Source: Amycolatopsis nalaikhensis (GTDB taxonomy: Bacteria > Actinomycetota > Actinomycetes > Mycobacteriales > Pseudonocardiaceae). Taken from it: 64,000 bases of DNA. The notes below the pieces were generated by a model. It was given only the letters and a program-made list of their open reading frames with translations. It was not told the DNA's origin and made no database searches. Within the stretch, counting starts at the first letter, position 1, and every line of letters begins with the position of its first letter. The stretch lies in the NCBI RefSeq assembly GCF_030264295.1, contig NZ_CP127173.1, positions 3,107,501 to 3,171,500 of the forward strand, written 5' to 3'. This document shows, piece after piece, positions 50,309 through 58,652 of this stretch. The position numbers were made by a program, and so were the translations under genes.

Positions 50309-51679
50309 TTAGTCCGCCGTCCGGCGTCCGGCCCCGCCCAGGGTCGCCGCGGTGAGCACGGTCACCGCCAGCAGGACGATCCCGGCCACGCCCATGGCCA
50401 GGTGCAGCCCGGCGGGCAGCGTCGAGCCGCGGGCGAGCAGGGCGCCCAGCGCGGCGACGCCCAGCGCGGTGCCGGTCTGGCGTGCGGCGTTGACCGTGGC
50501 CGACGCGATGCCGCTGCGGTGGCCCGGCAGCCCGGCGAGGCCGACGATGTTCGACGGCGTGATGGACAGCCCGACTCCGGCGCCGGCGACCGCGAAGGCC
50601 ACCGCGACCACCCAGTACGGGCTGTCCGCCTCCAACACGAGGAACGCGAAGGAGCCGACCGACGCGACGAAGTAGCTCACGGGCAGCAGCCGGTGCGCGC
50701 CGAAGCGCGCGGAGAGCCGTCCGGCCGCGAAGGCGGCGACGACGTTCGCCAGCACGTACGGCAGCATCTGGACGCCCGCCTCGGTCGCCGTCGCGCCGCG
50801 GGCCTGTTGCAGGTAGACGCCGATCAGGAAAACGGCTGGGTAGGCGGCGAACCCGAGGCTCCAAGCGGCGAAGATGGCGACCGAGAACCGGGTCCCGGCG
50901 AACAGCCGCACCGGCAGCATCGGGTGCGGCACCCGCAGCTCGACCACGATGAACGCGGCCAGCGCGGCGAACCCGAGCACACCGGTGGTCACGGTGAGCG
51001 TGTCGAACCCGGTCCGGCCCGCTTCGATCACGGCGAAGGTGAGCAGGCCGATCCACAGCGCGCCGAGCACCTGCCCGGTGAGGTCCAGTGCACCGTGCGC
51101 GGGGTCGCGCGACTCGGTGATCCCGCGGCGGCCGGTGAGCACGGCGACGAGCCCGATCGGGACGTTGACCAGGAAGATCGCGGGCCAGCCGAACGCGTCG
51201 GTCAGCGGGCCGCCGAGCAGCGGGCCGAGCACCAGCGCGCAGCCCGCGACCGTCCCCCACAGGCCCATCACCTTCGCCCGCGCGCCGGGCTCCGGGTACG
51301 CGTGCGCGAGCAGCGCCACAGCGCCGGGGATCACGGCCGAGGCGGCGAAGCCCTGGACGACCCGGGCCGCGACCAGCCACTCGAGCGTCGGCGCCAGCGC
51401 GCAGCCGACGGAGGCGATCGTGAAGACCGTCAGCCCGGTCAGGTAACCGCGCTTGCGGCCGTAGCGGTCGCCGAGCGTCCCGCCGGTGAGGATCACGGCG
51501 GTGAGCGCGACGGTGTAGCCGTCGACGATCCACTGCAGGCCGCTGAAGCTTGCGCCGAGCGTCCGCTGCATGGTCGGCAGGGCGACGCTGACCACGCTGA
51601 CGTCGAGCAGGGCCATGAAGCTGCCCAGGAACACCGCGGCCAGCAGGCCGGCGCGGGTCCGGGAGGAAGTAAGGGTCAC
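50309..51679 (-). CDS. MFS drug efflux transporter (DHA2, EmrB/QacA type)
   Basis: A 456-residue permease with about 14 hydrophobic helices, characteristic of the DHA2 drug:proton antiporters. The motifs are LDVSVVSVALPTMQ (helix 1), GGTLGDRYGRKRGYL (loop 2-3) and GPLLGGPLTDAFGWPAIFLVNVPIG (helix 5-6). The start was set at GTG 51679, which is 6 nt after the -10 of a MerR-type promoter, making the mRNA leaderless. The TTG at 51700 lies inside the operator. It is divergent from the merR-type gene that should control it. Confidence 0.9.
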   Translation of the reverse strand: MTLTSSRTRAGLLAAVFLGSFMALLDVSVVSVALPTMQRTLGASFSGLQWIVDGYTVALTAVILTGGTLGDRYGRKRGYLTGLTVFTIASVGCALAPTLEWLVAARVVQGFAASAVIPGAVALLAHAYPEPGARAKVMGLWGTVAGCALVLGPLLGGPLTDAFGWPAIFLVNVPIGLVAVLTGRRGITESRDPAHGALDLTGQVLGALWIGLLTFAVIEAGRTGFDTLTVTTGVLGFAALAAFIVVELRVPHPMLPVRLFAGTRFSVAIFAAWSLGFAAYPAVFLIGVYLQQARGATATEAGVQMLPYVLANVVAAFAAGRLSARFGAHRLLPVSYFVASVGSFAFLVLEADSPYWVVAVAFAVAGAGVGLSITPSNIVGLAGLPGHRSGIASATVNAARQTGTALGVAALGALLARGSTLPAGLHLAMGVAGIVLLAVTVLTAATLGGAGRRTAD

Positions 51680-51685
51680 CTCGAC

Positions 51686-51716
51686 AGCTTGCGACCTCAA
51701 CCCGGCTTGAGGTCAA
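51686..51716 (-). promoter_or_regulatory. MerR-type promoter/operator with 19-bp spacer
   Basis: On the minus strand TTGACC (51716-51711) and CAAGCT (51691-51686) are separated by 19 bp, the over-long spacer typical of MerR-activated promoters. Within it lies the near-complete perfect inverted repeat GACCTCAA-N6-TTGAGGTC (51693-51714). Confidence 0.75.
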
Positions 51717-51724
51717 CTGCCCGC

Positions 51725-52153
51725 ATGCTTTCCATCGGTGAGGCGGCCGCGGCCGTGGGTGTTGCCGTGTCGGCGTTGCGGTACTGGGACGAGCGCGGGA
51801 TCGTGCGGCCCGCCGAGCGCAAGGGTGGCAAGCGGCTCTACGGTCCGGACGAGCTGCACCGGCTGGCCGCGGCGAAGATGCTGCGGGACACCGGCTTGCT
51901 CAGCCTCGACGAGATCGCCGCCGTCCTGCGCGGGCCCGCGCACGGCGACTGGCGCGCGGCCGTGCGTGACCGGATCGCCGAACTGGCCGAGCGGCGCCGG
52001 AAGCTCGTGGCCGCGGAAACGTTCCTCAACCACTTCCTGCGCTGTCCGCGCGACCACCCGATCGAAACCTGCCCGTCCCTGCGGGACCACACCGAGCGCG
52101 TCTTGAACGCCGCGAAGGCCTCCCTGCCGGAGCAGGAAGGCCTTCGCGGGTGA
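51725..52153 (+). CDS. MerR-family regulator
   Basis: A 142-residue regulator with the N-terminal MerR winged helix (MLSIGEAAAAVGVAVSALRYWDERGIVRP, then GGKRLYGPDELHRLAAAKMLRDTGLLSLDEIAAVL) and a coiled-coil helix (about 75-100). The C-terminal tail contains C108 and C116 (RCPRDHPIETCPS), resembling effector-sensing MerR members with paired cysteines. It is divergent from a drug exporter across a classical MerR operator. A terminator hairpin is embedded in its last codons. Confidence 0.9.
   Translation: MLSIGEAAAAVGVAVSALRYWDERGIVRPAERKGGKRLYGPDELHRLAAAKMLRDTGLLSLDEIAAVLRGPAHGDWRAAVRDRIAELAERRRKLVAAETFLNHFLRCPRDHPIETCPSLRDHTERVLNAAKASLPEQEGLRG
52110..52149. terminator. Terminator hairpin within the 3' end of the merR-type gene
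   Basis: 18-bp arms (52110-52127 and 52132-52149) with one mismatch and a 4-nt CGGA loop. The hairpin lies entirely inside the coding sequence and ends one base before the stop codon. It also separates the convergent DUF1416 gene. Confidence 0.75.
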
Positions 52154-52162
52154 AACGGGGAC

Positions 52163-52477
52163 TCAGCCGACGGAGATGGCCAGCTGGTGCAGGCCCGGGC
52201 CCTCGGCGGTGACGGACGCCTCGCCGTTGCCGGTGCGGTGCAGCGCGCGCACCGTCCAGTCGCCCGGTGCCGCGTAGAAGCGGAAGTCGCCGTCCGCCGA
52301 CGAGACGACCTCGCCGGTGAAGTCGCCGCCGCCGTCCAGGAGCCGGACGAACGCGCCGCCGACCGGCCCGTCCGCGCCGGTCACCTTGCCCGCCAGCACG
52401 ACCTGGCCGCGCGTGTCGAAGTCCGCGGGCGTGGCCTCCTGGACCGGTGCGCCGCAGCTGTCGTCAACCGCCATCAC
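52163..52477 (-). CDS. DUF1416 family protein (SseC-like)
   Basis: A 104-residue protein with a carboxypeptidase-regulatory-like beta-sandwich: FDTRGQVVLAGKVTGADGPVGGAFVRLLDGGGDFTGEVVSSADGDFRFYAAPGDWTVRALH. It corresponds to the small sseC gene that follows thiosulfate sulfurtransferase in mycobacteria. The start overlaps the stop of the sulfurtransferase gene by four bases, so they are translated as a unit. Its precise role in sulfur metabolism is unknown. Confidence 0.9.
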   Translation of the reverse strand: MMAVDDSCGAPVQEATPADFDTRGQVVLAGKVTGADGPVGGAFVRLLDGGGDFTGEVVSSADGDFRFYAAPGDWTVRALHRTGNGEASVTAEGPGLHQLAISVG

Positions 52478-53310
52478 TTAGCTCCCAACTCGACCGGCAC
52501 GCCGACGAGCGAGCCGTATTCCGTCCACGAACCGTCGTAGTTCTTCACGTCCTCGTAGCCCAGCAGCTCGTGCAGCGCGAACCAGGCGATCGAGGAGCGC
52601 TCGCCGATGCGGCAGTAGGCGATGGTGCCCTTGCCCTCGTCGATGCCCTCGTCCTTGTAGAGCTCCTTGATCTCTTCCTCGGTCTTGAAGGTGCCGTCCT
52701 CGTTGGCGACCTTCGCCCACGGCACGTTCAGCGCGCCGGGGATGTGACCGGGAACCTGGGACTGCTCCTGCGGCAGGTGCGCCGGGGCGAGCAGCTTGCC
52801 GGAGAACTCGTCCGGGGAGCGGACGTCGACGAAGTTCTTCGCGCCGATCGACTGGACGACCTCGTCGCGGAACGCGCGCAGCGAGAGGTCCTGGTCCTGG
52901 GCCTTGTAGTCCGTGCGGTCGCGCTTGACCTCGTCGGAGTTCAGCTCGCGGCCGTCGAGCTCCCACTTCTTGCGGCCGCCGTCGAGCAGCTTGACCTTCT
53001 CGTGGCCGTACAGCTTGAAGTACCAGTACGCGTACGCGGCGAACCAGTTGTTGTTGCCGCCGTACAGGATCACCAGGTCGTCGTTCGAAATCCCCTTCTC
53101 CGACAGGAGCTTCTCGAAGCCCTCCTTGGAGACGAAGTCGCGGCGCACCCCGTCCTGCAGGTCGTTGCGCCAGTCGAACTTCACCGCGCCCCGGATGTGG
53201 CCGGCGTCGTAGGCGGTGGTGTCCTCGTCGACCTCGGCGAACACGACGCCGGGGGTGTCCAGGTTCTCCTCGGCCCACTGGGTGGTGACCAGGACGTCTT
53301 CACGGCTCAT
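52474..53310 (-). CDS. Thiosulfate sulfurtransferase (rhodanese, CysA2-like)
   Basis: A 278-residue two-domain rhodanese. The C-terminal domain carries the active-site loop YCRIGERSS with C233, which accepts sulfur as persulfide. The N-terminal domain is inactive, as usual. It transfers sulfur from thiosulfate to cyanide in vitro and probably supports thiosulfate use or cofactor sulfuration in vivo. It is downstream of the DUF4395 gene (30 bp) and the cysteine leader peptide, and overlaps DUF1416. Confidence 0.93.
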   Translation of the reverse strand: MSREDVLVTTQWAEENLDTPGVVFAEVDEDTTAYDAGHIRGAVKFDWRNDLQDGVRRDFVSKEGFEKLLSEKGISNDDLVILYGGNNNWFAAYAYWYFKLYGHEKVKLLDGGRKKWELDGRELNSDEVKRDRTDYKAQDQDLSLRAFRDEVVQSIGAKNFVDVRSPDEFSGKLLAPAHLPQEQSQVPGHIPGALNVPWAKVANEDGTFKTEEEIKELYKDEGIDEGKGTIAYCRIGERSSIAWFALHELLGYEDVKNYDGSWTEYGSLVGVPVELGAK

Positions 53311-53340
53311 GGAAACGGACTCTCTTTCTGGGGTTGAACT

Positions 53341-53775
53341 TCAGGACGACGCGCGGGCGGGCGTGAAGCGTTTGATGAGCAAGTACATTTCGCAGCCCAA
53401 GCAGAAGTTGAAGGCCGCGTTGAGGAAGGCCGCGAACAACGCGAACGCCGTCGCGACGATGCCGAGGGTGGTGACGTCGAGTGCGAAGCCGATCGTCCCG
53501 ACCAGCGCGAACACGAACCCGACGGCCTGGGCGAACCGCAGCGGCGCCGCGTCCTCGCGCTCGGACGTCGGGCCGAGGCGCGGGGCCACGAGCGCGCGGT
53601 AGACGATCGAGTACGGCGCCGGCTTGAGCCCGATGAACGCGCCGATGGCGAACACGACGGTCTGGGCCGCCAGCAGCGGCCACCACTGGGTGACCAGGAC
53701 GACCGCGAGCACGATCGTGGTCAGGATGGCGGCGAACCGCGGGCCTCGCGGGTCGACGGCCGGTCCGGCGGACAT
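53341..53775 (-). CDS. DUF4395 membrane protein
   Basis: A 144-residue protein with four hydrophobic helices and the DUF4395 pattern: VDPRGPRFAAILTTIVL at the start, IGLKPAPYSIVYRALVAPRLGP in the middle and a C-terminal NAAFNFCLGCEMYLLIKR. Its CxxC (about 128-131) is conserved in the family. GGAGGATCC precedes ATG 53775. It is the first full-length gene after the cysteine leader peptide; in mycobacteria the same order is under cysteine-responsive attenuation. Suggested role: envelope-linked thiol or sulfur handling. Confidence 0.9.
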   Translation of the reverse strand: MSAGPAVDPRGPRFAAILTTIVLAVVLVTQWWPLLAAQTVVFAIGAFIGLKPAPYSIVYRALVAPRLGPTSEREDAAPLRFAQAVGFVFALVGTIGFALDVTTLGIVATAFALFAAFLNAAFNFCLGCEMYLLIKRFTPARASS

Positions 53776-53857
53776 GGATCCTCCAGCTGGGCAGAGGGGG
53801 TGCGTGCGAACGGCACGCGTCAGCGGCATCAGGGCTGGCGGGGACCGGATCGAAGGT

Positions 53858-53953
53858 TCAGCGCCGGTCGGACCGGCCGCGACACAGGCTGCTGCGGACG
53901 CGGCAGAGGTCGACTGCGCGTCGCTGCGTCAAGAAGGTGGTCAGCCCGGTCAC
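53858..53953 (-). CDS. Leaderless cysteine-containing regulatory leader peptide
   Basis: GTG 53953 opens a 31-codon frame whose product contains LTQRRAVDLCRVRSSLCRG, the RR-x-DLCR-type pattern of actinobacterial cysteine leader peptides. Two Cys codons (TGC and TGT) lie seven codons apart. The upstream open frame extends to 54043, but TACCCT at 53966-53961 is 7 nt before this GTG, indicating a leaderless start. It precedes the DUF4395-sulfurtransferase-DUF1416 operon by 82 nt. That gap contains a GCGTGC/GCACGC hairpin close to the DUF4395 ribosome binding site. Ribosome stalling at Cys codons should alter folding there. Confidence 0.8.
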   Translation of the reverse strand: MTGLTTFLTQRRAVDLCRVRSSLCRGRSDRR

Positions 53954-53960
53954 GGGTGCG

Positions 53961-53966
53961 AGGGTA
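53961..53966 (-). promoter_or_regulatory. -10 box (TACCCT) of the cysteine leader operon
   Basis: TACCCT on the minus strand, 7 nt before GTG 53953. It implies transcription starting at the leader peptide start codon. Confidence 0.6.
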
Positions 53967-54039
53967 CCCAGTGCTCTCTGAGAGTGGGAACCACGTTCAC
54001 ACCGTGGGACGATTCCCGATTTCTGGGACGACGCCCTGG

Positions 54040-54465
54040 TCAAGGGGTCCGCGTCGTGAGATGCGGCCGGAGCGCGTCGAGCAGTTCCGGGCCCTTCGGG
54101 ACGCCGCCGACGCGCAGCAGCTCGCGACCGTCCGGGGTCAGCGCGATCGTGGTCGGCGTCCGCAGCACGGACAGCGACTGCGCGACCTCCGGCTGGTTCG
54201 TGACGTCGAGCTCGACGTGGTGCAGGCCGTCGGTCCGCTCGGCCAGCGGCCCGAGCACGGCCTTCGCGTGCCGGCAGGGCGCGCAGAAGGTGGTGGAGAT
54301 CTGGACCAGCGTCACCGCGGACGCCGGGTCGAGCGCGGCGGTGACCGGGGCGGGCAGCTCACGGGCGGGTTTCGCGTCCCGCACGCGGCCGTTGCGGGCC
54401 CGCAGCAGCAGGCCGACGGCCGCGGCCGCGACCAATGTCGCCACGAGCACCCACACCCCGGTCAC
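54040..54465 (-). CDS. Membrane-anchored thioredoxin-like protein (ThiX-like)
   Basis: A 141-residue protein with an N-terminal transmembrane helix (about 3-22) and a thioredoxin domain whose redox pair is C61-A-P-C64 (TTFCAPCRHAK). A cis-proline segment LRTPTTIALTPDG follows. It corresponds to Rv0816c. It probably handles thiol-disulfide exchange at the membrane. It lies between the sulfur operon and the DUF2993 gene; only 9 bp separate it from the latter on the same strand. Confidence 0.9.
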   Translation of the reverse strand: MTGVWVLVATLVAAAAVGLLLRARNGRVRDAKPARELPAPVTAALDPASAVTLVQISTTFCAPCRHAKAVLGPLAERTDGLHHVELDVTNQPEVAQSLSVLRTPTTIALTPDGRELLRVGGVPKGPELLDALRPHLTTRTP

Positions 54466-54474
54466 GGCCGCTCC

Positions 54475-55371
54475 CTACTTGCTCAGCTCCGCGAAGGACA
54501 CATTGGTCGCTTCGCCCTTGATCGTCACCGATCCGCTCTGCACCCGCACGCCGGTCGGGGTGACCGACAGCGGGAGGTCCTTCGTGTTGATCGACGCCTT
54601 GAAGTTCGGCATCAGCGCGTTCTGCACTGCCTGGGGAACGACCGTGGTCTCCTGGTCATTCCCGAACTGGAGCCGCTTGGGGACGAAGTTGATCGTCCCG
54701 CCCTTCGCGTCGGCCTCGATCATCGCGAAGCAGAAGATTTCCAGATCCTTGCCCGCGAACTGAACGTGTCCCGAAATGCGGACACCCGTGCTCGACTCGT
54801 CCTGCTCGGGCTGGCCCTCGGTGGTCGTGGTGGTCGGCGTCGGCTCGCTCTGGCCGGCGTCACCGTTTTCGACGTAGTCCGTGCTCGACGGCTCGATCCG
54901 CAGGTCCTTGATCTTGTCCAGCGGCGCGACGCGGGCGAGGTCGGCGGCCTTGATCGTGACCGACCCGGTCAGCTCGCCGATGGTGATCGCCTTCGTGTTG
55001 CCGTTGGTGAGGTCGGACAGCGGCGCCGTCACGTGCTCGAGCTCGGCGTTCAGCGCGACGTCCTGCAGCTTGTCGCCGACCGGCACGCCGGCGGCCGACA
55101 CGCTGATGTGACTGTAGTCACCGCCGAGCGCCTGCGTGAGGAACGGGAAGCCGTGGATCGTGACCGACGGGTCGTCGGTCAGCTGCAGCTGCGTCCGCGC
55201 CTTCTGCGAGATCATGTGCTCGGCGAACGCGGCGGCCCCGAAGTCGGCGCCGACCAGCAGCAGCACCAGCACCACCAGGGCGATCACCCAGCGCCGTGCG
55301 CGGCGGCCGCGGCGCCGCGCGTCCGGCCTCGGTGCGGGTCGGTCGTCCCGGGTCACGGGCCTGCTCACCAT
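54475..55371 (-). CDS. DUF2993 (LmeA-like) membrane-anchored protein
   Basis: A 298-residue protein: basic N-terminus, one transmembrane helix (about 28-48), then an extracytoplasmic DUF2993 domain (FAEHMISQKARTQLQLTDDPSVTIHGFPFLTQALGGDY, C-terminal LPLSVTPTGVRVQSGSVTIKGEA). A Thr/Glu-rich insert lies at about 175-200. DUF2993 proteins resemble lipid-binding TULIP folds, and one mycobacterial member, LmeA, is needed for lipomannan maturation. ATG 55371 has AGGAG 10 nt upstream; a start at 55434 is also open. Divergent from glnR. Confidence 0.85.
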   Translation of the reverse strand: MVSRPVTRDDRPAPRPDARRRGRRARRWVIALVVLVLLLVGADFGAAAFAEHMISQKARTQLQLTDDPSVTIHGFPFLTQALGGDYSHISVSAAGVPVGDKLQDVALNAELEHVTAPLSDLTNGNTKAITIGELTGSVTIKAADLARVAPLDKIKDLRIEPSSTDYVENGDAGQSEPTPTTTTTEGQPEQDESSTGVRISGHVQFAGKDLEIFCFAMIEADAKGGTINFVPKRLQFGNDQETTVVPQAVQNALMPNFKASINTKDLPLSVTPTGVRVQSGSVTIKGEATNVSFAELSK

Positions 55372-55474
55372 CGCGTCCGTACTCCTGTTCGTCGGGGACA
55401 CCGGGGGTTTCTCCAGGTGTGATCGATCCAGCAAGGGTTAGGTGCCCGGCCGTTCAGCCGCTATTCTCACTTAG

Positions 55475-56272
<798 letters not shown>

Positions 56273-56339
56273 CGCCGTCACACCTCCCAGGACGCGGCGG
56301 AAACCGTCGCGTTGCTCCTGGCGCGGGTACGGTCGCAGG

Positions 56340-57245
56340 GTGAGCGGAGACGGGGAGTGGCGTCAGGAACTGGACGAGAAGCAGCTCGAGGACGTCCGCG
56401 GGCTGCTGCTGGCCGTCCGCGAGGCCGACGGGCGGCCCGAGGTCGAGCCCGGCGGGCCGCTGCCGGGCGAGTTCGACGGCGGTGAGCACCTCGTCGCCTG
56501 CGTCGAGGGCGAGGTCGTCGGCTACGCCCACCTCGACACGACCGGCGACTCCTTCGGCCACCAGGTCGCCGAGCTGTTCGTGCATCCCGCCCACCGCAAC
56601 CGCGGCTACGGCGCGAAGCTGCTTCAGGCGCTCGACGAGCGCGCGGCCGTCGGGTTCCGCCTCTGGGCCCACGGCGACCACCCCGCGGCGCGCAAGCTGG
56701 CCCTCAAGGCCGGGCTGGAGCGCAAGCGCGAGCTGCTGATCCTGCACGTCGACGTCGAGGGCGCGGACTGGCCGGAGCCGATCCTGCGCGACGGCGTCTC
56801 GCTGCGCACCTTCGTGCCCGGACAGGACGAGGACGCCGTCGTCCGGGTCAACGCGCGCGCGTTCGACTGGCACCCCGAGCAGGGGGCGATGACGGCTGAC
56901 GACGTCCGCGCCGACGAGCGGCGGGCGTGGTTCGACGCCGACGGGTTCTTCCTCGCGGAGGAGAACGGCGAGGTCATCGGCTTCCACTGGACCAAGGTGC
57001 ACGAGCCGACGCCGGGCCGGTTCGGCGGCGAGCGCGTCGGCGAGGTGTACGTCGTCGGCGTCGACCCGGCCGCGCAGGGCGGCGGGCTCGGCCGGGCGCT
57101 GACGCTCGCCGGGCTGCGGTACCTCGCGGGCCTCGGGCTGCGGCAGATCATCCTGTACGTCGAGGGCGACAACGCGCCCGCGCTCGCCGTCTACACGAAG
57201 CTCGGGTTCACGCGTCACGAAACCGACGTCCAGTACGGTCGGTGA
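56340..57245 (+). CDS. mshD: Mycothiol synthase MshD
   Basis: A 301-residue protein with two tandem GNAT domains (acetyl-CoA motifs VAELFVHPAHRNRGYGAKLL near 78 and VYVVGVDPAAQGGGLGRALTLAGL near 240). MshD acetylates the cysteinyl group of Cys-GlcN-Ins in the last step of mycothiol synthesis. HWTKVHEP, typical of MshD, is present in the second domain. It follows glnR after 67 bp on the same strand, as in mycobacteria, and precedes the pst operon. Confidence 0.95.
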   Translation: MSGDGEWRQELDEKQLEDVRGLLLAVREADGRPEVEPGGPLPGEFDGGEHLVACVEGEVVGYAHLDTTGDSFGHQVAELFVHPAHRNRGYGAKLLQALDERAAVGFRLWAHGDHPAARKLALKAGLERKRELLILHVDVEGADWPEPILRDGVSLRTFVPGQDEDAVVRVNARAFDWHPEQGAMTADDVRADERRAWFDADGFFLAEENGEVIGFHWTKVHEPTPGRFGGERVGEVYVVGVDPAAQGGGLGRALTLAGLRYLAGLGLRQIILYVEGDNAPALAVYTKLGFTRHETDVQYGR

Positions 57246-57353
57246 CCACGGTGGACGCCCCGCGAGCGGGTCGTCACTGTGTGCGAACGCGCAGGTCACA
57301 GGCCGGACACGGCACCCTGTCGGGCTAGTAGCACTGCTCACATCCGGAGCCTT

Positions 57354-57375
57354 GTTCACTTTTCGTTCACCTGGA
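57354..57375 (+). promoter_or_regulatory. PHO box upstream of pstS
   Basis: Two contiguous 11-nt direct repeats, GTTCACTTTTC (57354-57364) and GTTCACCTGGA (57365-57375), match the GGTTCACCCGG-type PhoP-binding unit known from Streptomyces. A TAATGT -10 candidate follows at 57403-57408. Confidence 0.8.
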
Positions 57376-57471
57376 GACGGCCGCCCGTCCACTGTCGCTG
57401 CCTAATGTCCGGATCCGGCGCGGCTGCACAGCCGTGACGACCCGGTCAAGCTCCTGATGGAGGAAACAGCA

Positions 57472-58602
57472 GTGAAGATCATGCGGCCCCTGAGCGCGGT
57501 GGGCATCGTCGCGAGCGCCGCCCTCGTGCTCGCCGCCTGTGGGACCGACCCCGCGGCGACCAACAGCAGCAGCTCGAACACGGCTTCGGCGCCCGCTGCG
57601 ACCGGCACCGCCGACGTGGAGTGCGGTGGCAAGAGCCCGCTCTCCGCGGAAGGTTCGTCGGCGCAGAAGAACGCCATCGACATCTTCACGCAGCAGTACG
57701 GCAAGAAGTGCTCGGGCCAGCAGGTCAACTACAACCCGAGCGGCTCGGGCGCGGGCGTCAAGCAGTTCAACGCCAACCAGATCGACTTCGGCGGCTCGGA
57801 CTCGCCGGTCACCGGCGCGGACCTCGAAGCCGCCAACAAGCGCTGCGCGAGCGACGCCTGGAACATCCCGATGGTCGTCGGCCCGGTGGCCGTCGCCTAC
57901 AAGCTGTCCGGTGTGGACAAGCTGACGCTGACCCCGTCGGTCGTCGCCAAGATCTTCAGCGGTGGCATCACCAAGTGGAACGACCCGGCCATCAAGGCGG
58001 TCAAGGGCAACGAGAGCCTGAACCTGCCGGACAAGCCGATCCAGGTCGTCTCCCGCGCCGACGAGTCGGGCACCACCGACAACTTCCAGAAGTACCTGGG
58101 CGCCGCGGCGAAGGCCGACTGGACCAAGGGTGCCGGCAAGAAGTTCAACGGCGGCGTCGGCAACGGTGCGCAGGGCTCCAACGGCGTCGCGACCGCGGTG
58201 AAGGCCTCCGACGGCGGCATCACCTACGTCGAGGGCGCGTTCGCCAAGGACGGCCTGACCCCGGCGCTGATCGACAGCGGCTCCGGCGGCGTCGAGCTGA
58301 ACGCGGCGAACGTGGCGAAGTCCCTCGACGCGGCCAAGTTCCTCAAGGACGGCTCGAACGACCTCGCGCTCGACCTGAACGCGATCTACGCCAGCAACAC
58401 CCCGGGTGCCTACCCGCTGCTGCTGACGACCTACGAGATCGTCTGCTCGAAGTACGCGAACGCCGACGTCGCGAAGGCCGTGAAGGCGTTCCTGACGGTG
58501 GCCGCCACCGACGGGCAGCAGCCGCTGTCGTCCAAGGGCTACGTGCCGATCCCGCAGTCGCTGCAGAGCAAGGTCCTGACCGCCGTCAAGGCCATCTCCT
58601 GA
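57472..58602 (+). CDS. pstS: Phosphate-binding lipoprotein PstS
   Basis: A 376-residue lipoprotein with lipobox LAAC (C23). It is the high-affinity phosphate receptor of the Pst importer: LSAEGSSAQKNAIDIF and the YNPSGSGAGVKQF loop bind phosphate, and FGGSDSPV and RADESGTTDNFQKYL are further ligand segments. GGAGGAA precedes GTG 57472; the ATG at 57457 overlaps that ribosome binding site and is less likely. It is first in the pstSCAB operon under a PHO box, hence induced by phosphate limitation. Confidence 0.97.
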   Translation: MKIMRPLSAVGIVASAALVLAACGTDPAATNSSSSNTASAPAATGTADVECGGKSPLSAEGSSAQKNAIDIFTQQYGKKCSGQQVNYNPSGSGAGVKQFNANQIDFGGSDSPVTGADLEAANKRCASDAWNIPMVVGPVAVAYKLSGVDKLTLTPSVVAKIFSGGITKWNDPAIKAVKGNESLNLPDKPIQVVSRADESGTTDNFQKYLGAAAKADWTKGAGKKFNGGVGNGAQGSNGVATAVKASDGGITYVEGAFAKDGLTPALIDSGSGGVELNAANVAKSLDAAKFLKDGSNDLALDLNAIYASNTPGAYPLLLTTYEIVCSKYANADVAKAVKAFLTVAATDGQQPLSSKGYVPIPQSLQSKVLTAVKAIS

Positions 58603-58652
58603 CCCGGCGTTGCGACTGACATCCGAGTGATAGAGGCTGGTCAGAAGTCCTG

